Of a stretch of 64,000 bases of DNA, positions 11,991 to 50,390 are shown one piece after another. The position numbers and the translations under genes are program-made. The DNA comes from Gymnorhina tibicen (Eukaryota > Chordata > Aves > Passeriformes > Artamidae): NCBI GenBank assembly GCA_013399875.1, contig VXAZ01001116.1:3060546-3124545 (forward strand). The letters are read 5' to 3'. Numbering within the stretch: position 1 is the first letter of the stretch; each line of letters opens with the position of its first letter. The notes beneath the pieces are model-generated. The model was given only the letters and a program-made list of their open reading frames with translations. It was not told where the DNA came from and ran no database searches.

Positions 11991-14144
11991 AAAAACAACC
12001 AAAAAAAGTGGTTCTGGCTGTTGACATAATACTCAGAAGCTCAGTATTTCTGTAGTTAAGCACTGTCCTCTGTAAATGTATAGTGTAAAATCCCCTGATG
12101 AGGAACTCACCTGTATCTTGGAAGTCCTTGGGGACACAGAGAGGGAAGGTGCAGTGGAGCTCTTCCAAAGCAGCTACGGCAATGGCAGGACCTATCCCTA
12201 CAGCTCACTCTTTGCTCTGTAGCAGAGTGCTTCCCAGGGTCCATGCTGAGGAGCAGCAGAGGCAGGTAAAGCCTTAAAGGAGCTGCTCTCAGCAGCTATG
12301 TGCACAGGAAGCCTATGACACACCTAGGGATCTTTCCCAGATTGTATTGCTCCTGTCTTTTCCCACAGCCCAAGGCTTCAGTCTTCTGACACTCACATTT
12401 GAAAGAGTATGTCCATCTGCCTGTTTTTCCCTGCAAGACAAATGGTTGTTCTGGAACCAGCTGCATATCTGATCTGCAGTCCCTGTTTCTCTTCATTACA
12501 ACTCTTAAAGTCTCACTTTCCTCTATTTAGTCCTATTAAATTAGATAAAAGGCTTAAATTACAAATGATATTCTGTAGAAGGCTCAGCTTCTGTCACAAC
12601 AGGTATTAAGCCTTTTAAACAAATCCAATTTATATAACCAGGACACTTTAAACACGAAAATAATTTGGTCCTTCAGCTCTTTATTAAAACTCATTTAGCA
12701 GCATCTCTATAATGGAACCAGAATACTTTCAGATGTTTGTCAAATCCTGTTTTTCTCAGTTCAATTTCTCAGAAGTTCAGTTTCTCCTACAATGGCCCAT
12801 TAGAGCTCCTTACAAATTATCCTGAACTATCATACTTCTAGGATTCATAGATATATAGCTGGTATTATCATTATATGAACTGAGAATAATAATTTATTAC
12901 ATAAATAATAAATACGTGATTCATTATCAGAATATTTTTTCAAGTAAATCAACTGTGCTTCCTTAATAGTGAAATAGAATTTTTAAAAATACATTTCTAG
13001 TTGTAAATCAATCGGGGCTTGCTGTTTAGTGATTTTTTTTAATCATTCCTCAGGGAAACACACTTAAATCTGTAATTCCTGTGCTTATTCTTAAAATTTT
13101 AGCCTTAATGTGTATTTCATACTGGTTATCTTTGCTGGCCACTAAAGGAGAAACACCCTTTGCAAAATGCTGGTTTCCTTGACCCAAACACTGACCTACC
13201 TACCAGTATTTCACTTGCTCCTTCTTTTCCTGTCAATCTTCCTGTCCTTAGGTTCTCATTTTCAATAACGTATTTTCTATATCTTTATTTCTCCTCTGCT
13301 CACCATCTCTTCTCCTGTTTGTACTTCTCCACATTTCAATCTACACTTTTTCCTATGGCTCTTTTTTAGGAAAAATTTTTGCTAATGCTTTGCACACTCT
13401 GCAGAAAGGCATAGAAAGACAAATGCAGGAATAGACTGAATGTTTTACTTAGGAAAAGGAGGTTTCCATCACTGCCTGGCAACTGTCATAGGAGGCAACT
13501 GTTAGAAACCTACAGCTCCTCTAGCCCTAATTGAGACTCAAAGCAGGTAGCACAGTCAGTTTAAAATACTAGAGCATGCAGACAGCACATGGCTGTACAA
13601 TCTCTGCAGCTTTGGATGCTGCCTTTCTCCCACTTTATCTAAGAAAAAATAAGTGAATTCTATTAATGTCTTGTGATATTTTAGTTTTGGCAAATAGTTA
13701 AATATATTTAGTGCTAGACTTTTCACAGGAATGCTATTCTTCTTTACTATATGCTCATTTATCATTATCTGGTTTTATTTGATTGGTTTATTTGATTTGG
13801 CAGATAGTTGTATCTTTGTAGATTTCCTTAAATTTTTTTTAGTGGGATGCTTTACTTGATTATGTTTCTCCTACTAACAGTGGGTAGTACAGTCAAAATC
13901 TTCTGTGATTTCTCTTCTCTGTTTGCACAGATTATGCTGCAAGGGTCAATAGTGGTTTTAAAATGTAAACTCTCTTACTCTAAGGTGCTGGCCACTGGTT
14001 TTGCACCTCGTACGGGTGTGGAACACTGGGAACATCCTGGCATCCCCGCGCACCGCAGGAATGAACCAGGGCTGTGCCTGGGGAGCAGTGAGAAGTGAAG
14101 AAGGTGGTACCGCCGGTGGAAGGAAACGTGGCTGGAGGTGAGAA
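11991..14144. other. Intergenic, no gene seen
   Basis: AT-rich spacer, with an especially AT-rich stretch near 12,840-13,040. No exon, RNA gene or recognisable repeat was found on either strand. Confidence 0.6.
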
Positions 14145-14515
14145 CACAAAATCACAAAATCCTTGGGGTTGGGAGGGACCCCTGGAGATCATCCCGTCCA
14201 GGGATGCCAAGGCAGGGTCACCTGGAGCAGGTGACACGGGAGCGCATCCACGCGGATTTGGAGCGTCTCCAGGGAGGGAGGCTCCGCGACCGCCCTGGGC
14301 AGCTGTTCCAGTGCTCTGCCACCCTCAGCATAAAGAAGTTCCTCCTCATACTGAGGTGAAACTTCTTGTGTTTTGTTTTATGGCCATTGCTACCCGTCCT
14401 GTCGCTGGCACCATCGAAAAGAGTCTGGCACATCCTCTTGGCACGGCCTTTGAGATAGTTATATGCATTGAGAAGGGATATCATTAGTCTTCTCCAGACT
14501 AACAGGCCCTCAACA
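14145..14515 (-). mobile_element. Truncated CR1 LINE 3' end, minus strand
   Basis: Reading the minus strand, the element runs from the 'gtctggagaagac'-like section near 14,515 to the CR1 3' terminus at about 14,145-14,200, with the avian tail motif (tgatctccaggggtccc, then ccaaccccaaggattttg) and a short TTTTGTGAT microsatellite. Only the last ~370 bp are present: the usual 5' truncation. It is relatively little decayed and CpG-rich, so probably younger than the copy at 10.9-12.0 kb. It sits about 300 bp upstream of the EFCAB10 start codon. Confidence 0.9.
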
Positions 14516-14559
14516 CCTGCATACGTGTTAAAAACTACCGCGTGTAATTTGCTTTCCCC

Positions 14560-15190
14560 ACGAACCAGCGCAGAGCCGGGGCCCTGCCGGGAGCGAGGCG
14601 TGTCTGTTCCGGTGCTAACGTGACGACTTCCAGCACAGTCAGTTTTTCCTTCCCCCTTCCTGCCCGCATCACCGGAGCGTCCCGCGGCAGGAGCCGCTTG
14701 AGGGAGCGCCGGCCCCCCCGGTCCCGGTTCTCTGCGGGCTCCTCTGCTCGCCCTGCTCCCGCTGGCCCCGCGGGTGCCGGTGCCGCCTCACGCCGCCCCG
14801 GCACCGCGGGATGGCGGCGGGCGAGGAGCAGAGCCGCGAGTACCTGCGGCGGCACCGGCTGCCCGAGCTGCTGCACCGCCTCGGAGCGCTGCTGCTCTTC
14901 CACCGCCCCGGTGCGCACAGGCCCGGCCCCGCCGAGAGCGGGGAGGCAGCGGGGGCAGCGGGGCTGCGCGGCCTTCGCTCCCCGGCTGAGGGCCCGGTGC
15001 CCGCGGGCAATCTGACCTTGTTGCAGAAAGGCCACGCGAGTTCCTGATCCAGGTGCTGGAGAGGGTAAAGGCTGGGAGACGAGCCGAGGGCGAGTACCCG
15101 TTCCTCATGGACGAGGACAACGTGGACGCCATGTTCAGCCTGCTGGATGTCCTAGGCCAGGGCCACATCAGGCCCGCGCAGTACAGGGAA
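14560..15190 (+). promoter_or_regulatory. EFCAB10: CpG island / EFCAB10 promoter and first exons
   Basis: A sharp rise in G+C and CpG begins near 14,560 and covers the EFCAB10 start codon, its 116-bp first intron and exon 2. No TATA box is evident. The island is the only plausible promoter for the plus-strand gene; the exact transcription start cannot be seen. Confidence 0.75.
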
Positions 15191-16115
15191 GGTGCGTCCA
15201 CCTGCACCCCAGCAAACTTTGCTTGCACAGAATTATTAAAATAGTTTCAGAGTTACCCATCTGTATACTTTAGAATTATCCACACACCTGCCCACACAAC
15301 TTGGAACTTGGAAAGTTGAAAAAGTTACATGGTTAAGTTTCATATGTTGAAGTTACATGTTGGTACGCTACACACATTTACCTTTTGTTAGATCTAGGCA
15401 CCTTTAAATTTAAATTTGTCTTTCCAAAGACTCACATAAGAAATTCTCTTATGTTAACTTTAGCTCTTAAAACTTTGGGACTGAGCACTGAGGATTTGGA
15501 GCTAGAAGATGATGTGAATATCACACGGGATGTATTCAAGGAAGGAATGTAAGTTTAATTGAAGTTGTGGGTGGTTTAGTTTTTTTGTGGGGTGCATATG
15601 CATAGGAGATATTTTACTGAGATTTATTTTTTATTTACAAAGCTACATCATTAAAGGACTTTCTGGTTTAAGCTTGACTGTGTCAGTTTGCATTGCAAGA
15701 TTACGAAAAGGTCAGTTATTGCCTGACCTTCTTGCCTTGCTGTAAGGTGATTCAAACTCCGTGCCCTCCACCACCTCAGTTCCAGGATCCTCTTGCAGGA
15801 GACCTCTCATGGTACCTGCTCCTCAGGTCAGAGTGAAGGTCACCAGGCAGCCCAGGGGTTAAAATACTGATCTGGAAATGTGGAACTGTGAGGCCCTGTT
15901 GTTTTCTTTGTCAGGGCTGGTACCACAGTTGGAGATGAAATAGGTTCAGAGTTCTAATAATTTCTCATAGTCAAGGTATGGTTCTAGGAGCAATTTTTTA
16001 GTAACTGTTGCAATTGCTGAAAGGTAATGAACTAATTATCCTTGTTATCTAACTAGAGATTTTCTTTTTCTGTCTTAGGAAGAAAAAGATGCTGGAGAGT
16101 TGGTCTGTGTATTAG
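14811..16115 (+). CDS. EFCAB10: EFCAB10, EF-hand calcium-binding domain protein 10
   Basis: Four coding exons: 14811-14910, 15027-15191, 15464-15548 and 16079-16115, joined at GT-AG sites in matching phase to give 128 aa, close to the human length as I recall it. The N-terminus (about residues 5-45: SREYLRRHRLPELLHRL, then LLFHRPERPREFL) is a dimerization/docking helix pair of the RIIa/Dpy-30 type. Residues about 60-105 hold one EF-hand (AMFSLLDVLGQGHIRPAQYREALKT region). Its loop lacks acidic residues at positions 3 and 5 and the glutamate at 12, so calcium binding is doubtful. The role of the family is poorly known; docking to cilia/flagella-type or kinase-anchoring scaffolds is a guess from the fold. 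The start is chosen because it opens the conserved N-terminus inside the CpG island. Tail-to-tail with RINT1, as in human. Confidence 0.88.
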
Positions 16116-16447
16116 TTTGAGCAGTGGTCTGTTATATATACTAATAATAGGCATCTTCCCCAGTTGTTTTTCTGGTTTGTCAGCTGTGAATAGTCGATTT
16201 TGAGCAGTACTCTCTTTTTCTCATCTTCCCCGCCCTTCAGAGGAGCAATCAGCTGAAAAGGACAAATGACAAGAACTTGTTCGTGTCTAGCAGGCACTGG
16301 AGGGAGTATCGTTAAGAACTGCTGTTCTTAATGTAATTAGATGGTTAAAAAAAAAAGTAGAGATCTCTTATGCAACTGCAATAGTATTTTGGAGTTTCCT
16401 CCTTCAGGTTATAGTTTACAGTAAAGATTGTTGGCTCATGACCACTG

Positions 16448-16453
16448 AATAAA
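16448..16453 (+). terminator. EFCAB10: EFCAB10 poly(A) signal
   Basis: AATAAA about 330 bases after the stop codon, followed by a GT-rich run (gtgctgtgtttggttttt) that fits a downstream element. It gives a short 3'UTR of about 350 bases. Confidence 0.6.
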
Positions 16454-16474
16454 ATTAAATTGGTTTTTGGGCTT

Positions 16475-17141
16475 GTGCTGTGTTTGGTTTTTGTTTTAAG
16501 GAAAAAATAACTTCAACAAGTTAAGACAAATGTCCACAGGTAAGGGTAGGTAGCACTTCCAACTGGTATTTTCAAACTTAGCACACGCTATCCAATTTAT
16601 AAGGAGAAACTTTTCAAAAAATTAGGAGATAGTCTCATACAGAAAAAAAAATCTTAATTTGTATGAAGAAAACAGTGACATATTCCTTCCTTCTGCATTG
16701 ATTATACACATTTTAATACAGAACACCCATTACCTGGAATTTGGAGATGTAAAACATCTGTGTTTAACTGAAGGCTGACCAGTTCATAGGGAACAGTAGC
16801 CCACATTGTACAAAAATGCATTTACACTGTAAATACTGTGTATTCCTCAGAATGATACAGCAAACACTGACAAGGCAGACTATTCATTAGAGATGAACAC
16901 AGTTTTGGCTTCCAAGTGCAATGGCAAGGTGGCCATGGAAAATAAGATCTGCACAGTTCAACACCAAGGCAGTAGCATTTTGAAATTTTTTTGAACTGTA
17001 CAGAATAAGGCATAAGATTAGATTAAAACTATCTCTCAGCATACAGAAATGAAAGAAATAAGTATATTACAGGATATTTGCTTTGCTTTTGCTTGGAATA
17101 AGTAATCTAGACCAAGTTATCAACCATTTCTGAAGAACTCT
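16475..17141. other. Convergent spacer between EFCAB10 and RINT1, including RINT1 3'UTR
   Basis: About 670 bp between the EFCAB10 cleavage region and the RINT1 stop codon, which faces the other way. The RINT1 3'UTR must lie here. A minus-strand AATAAA (17146-17141) overlaps the RINT1 stop codon, and weaker ATTAAA-type signals lie near 16,715. No other gene is seen. Confidence 0.6.
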
Positions 17142-27724
<10,583 letters not shown>

Positions 27725-27739
<15 letters not shown>

Positions 27740-28360
27740 CCCTCCCAGCAGCTGCCTGCTCAGCCCCGCGCCTCAGCACCCACCTCGGCCTGAGGGCCGG
27801 ACCCTTCCAAGGGCCGGCTGAAGGCTCTGCGGGCTCCGGGAGGCTGCGAGCGAGGCGTCGCCGACCACGGCCCGGGCTGGGCGGCCAGGCAGCTCCTCAG
27901 CCCGGCGGCGGCTCGGCGAGCCCTTCCTTCCCCACCACGGGCGCCGGCCGACGAGCCNNNNNNNNNNNNNNNNNNNNNNNNNNNNNNNNNNNNNNNNNNN
28001 NNNNNNNNNNNNNNNNNNNNNNNNNNNNNNNNNNNNNNNNNNNNNNNNNNNNNNNNNNNNNNNNNNNNNNNNNNNNNNNNNNNNNNNNNNNNNNNNNNNN
28101 NNNNNNNNNNNNNNNNNNNNNNNNNNNNNNNNNNNNNNNNNNNNNNNNNNNNNNNNNNNNNNNNGGGCTGTCCCCGCCCCGTGCTCCGAGGGACACGGCC
28201 TTGCCGAGGCCCCTCACGGCCTCCCGCGCCCCCTTCGCACGCAGCCACCGTGGCCGGCGCCATGACTTTAGCAACACAGGCTTTACATTTGGCTGAAAAT
28301 GCCAGGTCTTTTCAGAACAGCTCCACAGTATTTTTTTTTTCGCAGCCGGAAGCCCCGATC
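27725..28360 (-). promoter_or_regulatory. RINT1: CpG island / RINT1 promoter (contains assembly gap)
   Basis: G+C-rich, CpG-dense sequence on both sides of an N run (27,958-28,164), ending near 28,360. It covers the proposed RINT1 start codon and is the expected housekeeping-type promoter. A CCGGAAG ETS-type site lies at 28346-28352. The right flank is shared with the region just beyond the PUS7 poly(A) signal. If the PUS7 block is placed backwards, the part right of the gap does not belong to RINT1. Confidence 0.7.
27958..28164. other. Assembly gap (207 N)
   Basis: A run of 207 N inside the GC-rich island upstream of RINT1. It hides part of the promoter or 5'UTR and is the left boundary of the contig carrying PUS7. 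Confidence 1.
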
Positions 28361-28415
28361 GTTCCCCGCCAGCAGTGGACAGGAGACAGGCGCAAAGGAA
28401 GCACCTACTGATACA

Positions 28416-29007
28416 CGCTCATAGTTTCAGATTAATTTATTTTTAGTACCTGTTCTTTGATACAGGTACGAGCTGGAAAATACAAGTATTTCCTCAATGA
28501 AAAGTCGAACTATTTAAAAGAGCTGTACAGCTTTACAGCACACAAAAGCCTTGCTAACAGAATCTGCTACTGCATCAGTGCAAATGCTACCAGCAAAACC
28601 CTGCAATACATATGTTCATCAGTATCTTGATCGTGTTGTAATTCATCTTTCTCCGTGTAATTCCTTGTATTTGAAAAGACTTCAAGGTGTGTTGAACTCG
28701 TGAAAACATTCAGTACTTGCCCAAAGACAGCAAGCTAAACATTCTTCCAGGTCTGATGTCTTTATAAGCTCAATTCTAAAGGTGCACCCATGTTACAGCT
28801 CAAGCAACTTACTCATTCAGTAAAAAGCACCAGTCACTAATATCTATATTATATTACAGCCACCATCTTGCAAAGGACTACTGAAGTTAAATGCTAGCAC
28901 TAAAAAAAACTTTAAAAAATACAAATCTTTTACTGTGACTCTTAAGATTTGTACAGAACATGTAAAAAGAAAACACTTTGTTAAAATTAAGTAATTCTGC
29001 AGTTCAT
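28416..29007 (-). other. PUS7: PUS7 3'UTR
   Basis: AT-rich, non-coding sequence between the PUS7 stop codon (29010-29008) and the poly(A) signal at 28,436. No repeat or secondary gene is recognised. Confidence 0.65.
28436..28441 (-). terminator. PUS7: PUS7 poly(A) signal
   Basis: Minus-strand AATAAA about 570 bases after the PUS7 stop codon. It gives a 3'UTR of roughly 600 bases ending near 28,415, almost touching the CpG island assigned to RINT1. Confidence 0.6.
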
Positions 29008-46803
<17,796 letters not shown>

Positions 46804-47483
46804 GTTTAAGGCACAGGGTAGGATAGAAAGCCCTGAGAAAGAAGAAGAAAGGCTTATTTTCTGTCTGCTAAGAGCAGTATCAATACATAGTCATTTCATT
46901 CCAAGGACTCTGCCCCCTGCAATTCCCCATAAACTTTCTGCATTTAAGTTAAACATCAAGTAAATATTTTGAACACCTAGAAACAATATGTACTTGGGGA
47001 GAGAGAAGGAAGATATTACGAGGGTTTAATACCCACCCAGGCCAGCATGTATGCTGAGCTACAGCAGAGCAGGATTCAGTACTACACTGACCATTTACCA
47101 CCATCATCACTCTTGCCCACCCTTACCACAGCTGCCTCCAGGCCTGTGCACACACAGGCTGTGCTGTCAACAACAGTTTAGTGCCTAAGAAACCTTTTGT
47201 TTCCAAGCCTTCTCTTAAACATGACTACTCTCAATTATTGCCTTCTTTATCAAGATTCCATCTTGCAAAGACCAAGAGAGAATGGCTGAGTTCCCCCAAA
47301 CCTGAAATCTCATATCTTCCTTTTCTACGTTCTTCTAACAGACACAATGCCACAGAGAACTCAAGGTGACAGCAAGTCCGCCCAAAAAGATAAGAGGGAT
47401 GGGATACCAAAATCATTGAATCAGTGGGACAAACAAAACAACAAGGAAATGAAACAATCTCTGAGAAGAATATGACTACTCAC

Positions 47484-47543
47484 GCTGGTGGAATAGGGCT
47501 CAGAGCTGCCACCTTTGTGTCAGCAGAACCACTGCCTTCAGAT
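47484..47543 (-). other. PUS7: Candidate non-coding 5' exon of PUS7
   Basis: A 60-base minus-strand segment with a strong acceptor (ttttcctcttcttttcag) and a consensus donor (GTGAGT) lies between the CpG island and the first coding exon. It is open in one frame, but joining it to the coding exon does not continue into the PUS7 ATG frame, so it would be 5'UTR, perhaps used in some transcripts only. Confidence 0.45.
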
Positions 47544-47869
47544 CTGAAAAGAAGAGGAAAACTTAACTCTTGAGAAAGTTTTATGAAAAAAAAATTATGA
47601 AAACAATCATTAGAGAAAGCAGCCACCTCTGACCCAGGTATCAGCAGCCGCACAGGAGCAAACCCAACTACTGAGATGGACACATTAATAAATACAATTG
47701 CAAAAGTATTACCATCCTAGTGACACACAACACATTATTGCTATTTAGCAAGCTACATGAGAGAACTTTGTTTTTATGTCTAAGTGTATAAAAGGAAACT
47801 GGAGTTCCTATAATTAGGCATGGACAGGACCTTTCTTCCAGCATCACCCAACTGGCACATGGGTGTACT

Positions 47870-48480
47870 GGGGATAAAGTGAAGGTTTTGGTAGCAGGGG
47901 CTGCATGGGAGGAGGCCATAAACTGCCCTGTGTGGGCCATGGCCAGTTCCAGCTGACTCCACAAACCCACTGCCTGTCATCCTCCAACTCATCAGATGAG
48001 CACATGGTGCCTCCGCTCTGGTTTATTTGAGAAAGGGAGAAGCTGCCAGTGGCAGCAAATACAAAAGAAAGCACAGGAGGAGACATGTGAGAGTGCTAAA
48101 AAAGGCACAGGGAAGCATGGAGAAGGGGACAACTGTTGGGGAAACAGCTGGAGATGCACTCTTCAAAGGAGACTCTCCACACTGGAGCAGGGACACCCCT
48201 GAAGGGACTGTGGCCTGTGAAGGTGCCCACACTGGGACAGAGACACCCCTGAGGGGCTCGTGGAGAGGATCACACAGGAGCAGAAGAAAGAAACGTCCAT
48301 GTACCAACCCCAACCTCCTGCACTACCACTGCCTTGTCTGAGGGACAGAGCATAACCTGAGGGGCCAAAATGAAAATGGAAGGAAAGGAGTTTTCCCCCA
48401 GTCTGTGCTTAAGTAGAGGTCTTCTTTGTTTATCACTAGCCAACAGGTAATTAAAAGTTAACTGGTAATAAATTAAATGT
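47870..48480 (+). repeat. CR1 5'-region-like repeat with two ~45-bp units
   Basis: Plus-strand sequence resembles the avian CR1 5' leader, which carries tandem 'cacgctggagcag...ctgtggcc' units. Here two diverged copies start near 48,177 and 48,224, each with 'acactgg', 'acacccctga' and 'gg(a/g)ctg/ctcgtgg'. Sequence on either side (ggcagcaaatac; aaccccaacctcctgc) also fits the leader in style. Assignment is from memory and only moderately sure. It lies in PUS7 intron 1, antisense to the gene. Confidence 0.4.
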
Positions 48481-49659
48481 CCCATGTCAAGTCAGTTTTG
48501 TCCACAACAGCCAAGTTTCTAAAGTAATAGGATTCAGCTGTTACTGAGAAATTAATCTAGGCATGGAACAGTATTTTAAAGCTACACACATCACCCTGTA
48601 TTATTTCTCCAGTCACCGAATAGCATAATCTATCCAATTTTAAAGGGCATGTTTTTACAGGAAGTCCCACTACTAACTTGATAATCAGCACATGCTGGGT
48701 TGGTAACTAATTGTTAGCTGTTAGCCACTGCTGACTTCATGGCCTGGACTTCCCACTGAAGAGATCACCAACTTAGGGTAAAGAGGCAGGAACAACTATT
48801 TTAGAAACACCTGAAATGTTTTGCTCAAATGAAGAACTGAAAATGGATGCTACAAAAATAAATAAACAAAAGGGAAATAAGGAGAGACTTACAAAAGTAA
48901 GAGACTTATAAAAGTAACCCTATGGCCTGAAGAGTGACAAGACACACACAGAAGAAAACAGAACAATCAGCAAAACAATGTACCTTCAAGCTGAAAGCAT
49001 CAGTTTTAGTCTGTCTTCAAATAAAAGTTCATAAAATCCTTCTTTCAAGAGGAACAAAAAATAAAGATCATGGCCAAAGGAAGCAATTCACCACTGTTTC
49101 CAGATTCTCCTCCCATGTACCAAAATTTACAGAGGCTGGATTATAAAGCACTAAAGTGGAAAAGGCTTTTAGATGGCTTGTATCTTCACATGGCGAACAA
49201 AACAGCACTCAGCACAGTGAAATCCTCTGAGACACCTGCCAAAGGTCGTAACAAGAGAAGTCTCATGCTTCTTAAATAAAACTGTAATACCTAGTTACTG
49301 GATTATACAAACAGTTAGACGAATTCAATGTTGGGCACAAACACTCTGAAGTTGTCACACATAGACTATTCTCACAGCAGAGAATGACTCACATACTACA
49401 AAGTACTATCCTGTGCCCAACGGCAGCCATCATCTGGGATAAATTCTGCAGGATAATTGCTTGAAGGAGCATGTTGAAGTGAGCGGGGCACACACTGCCC
49501 TCACTTGTGCAGACTGCTAGTGAGAGGCGCCTATTACTTTTCTGACAGCTGCTCAACTGTCTCGGCCCTTTTCGTAACAGGTGTTCCCATAAAAGCCAGA
49601 ATCTGCATAAACATCAACTCCGCAGCAATTTCAATGTTTTAACAGAGACTGAGTTTACT

Positions 49660-50390
49660 ACTACAAATAACAGACTTGATTCTCCGCAACAAGAAACGCC
49701 GTGCGATTACTCCTGGCGCGGTACCTGTCAAGCAGGCACGGCGGGCGGTGGGGGCTGCAGGGTACTAAGTAACAGCCGGAGCACGGCAGCGCTGGGTACG
49801 AAGCCGGTTTCTCATGAGAAGGGGGACTAAAAGGCGACCGAGAAGAGGGCGATGATGCAGCAGCAGCGCCCCAAGGCCAACCCTTGCGGTGGGGGCAGCG
49901 CGGAGGGCGCGGGCGGGGAGAGCAGCGGCGCTCGGAGCCCGCGGGCCTCGCCGCCNNNNNNNNNNNNNNNNNNNNNNNNNNNNNNNNNNNNNNNNNNNNN
50001 NNNNNNNNNNNNNNNNNNNNNNNNNNNNNNNNNNNNNNNNNNNNNNNNNNNNNNNNNNNNNNNNNNNNNNNNNNNNNNNNNNNNNNNNNNNNNNNNNNNN
50101 NNNNNNNNNNNNNNNNNNNNNNNNNNNNNNNNNNNNNNNNNNNNNNNNNNNNNNNNNNNNNNNNNNNNNNNNNNNNNNNNNNNNNNNNNNNNNNNNNNNN
50201 NNNCGCGTGCGGAGGCGGCCCCAGGCTGCGCCCGCCCCCGGCCGGCCCCGCCGCGCTGACGCCGGGCGGGGGTGCGGAGCCGGGGCAGGAGGTGGTACCT
50301 GCCGAGGGGCTGCTCCTGCCCACGCTTCCGGCACCGCCGGCCTGCTGAGGCTTCCTGTGAAGCGGCTAGGGTAGGCAGGCAATAGTTTAC
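49660..50390 (-). promoter_or_regulatory. PUS7: CpG island / PUS7 promoter and exon 1 (contains assembly gap)
   Basis: CpG-dense sequence flanks a 248-base N run. A minus-strand splice donor (TTGACAG|GTACCG, exon ending at 49,725) lies at its left edge and is a good candidate for the end of the non-coding first exon. A minus-strand CCGGAAG ETS-type site lies at 50331-50325. The open frames across the N run are artefacts of GC content. Confidence 0.65.
49956..50203. other. Assembly gap (248 N)
   Basis: A run of 248 N inside the GC-rich island upstream of PUS7. It is the right boundary of the contig carrying PUS7 and hides the likely transcription start. Confidence 1.

Noticed and set aside
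14535..15228. Minus-strand frames of 113-166 codons over EFCAB10
   Set aside because: Antisense shadows of EFCAB10 exons 1-2 in a CpG island.
27760..28277. Minus-strand open frames of 126-167 codons across the N run
   Set aside because: Most of the frame is N, and the rest is GC-rich island sequence without a domain. The frame starting at 28,263 (MAPATVAACEGG) was considered as the RINT1 start but cannot be linked in phase to exon 2 through known sequence.
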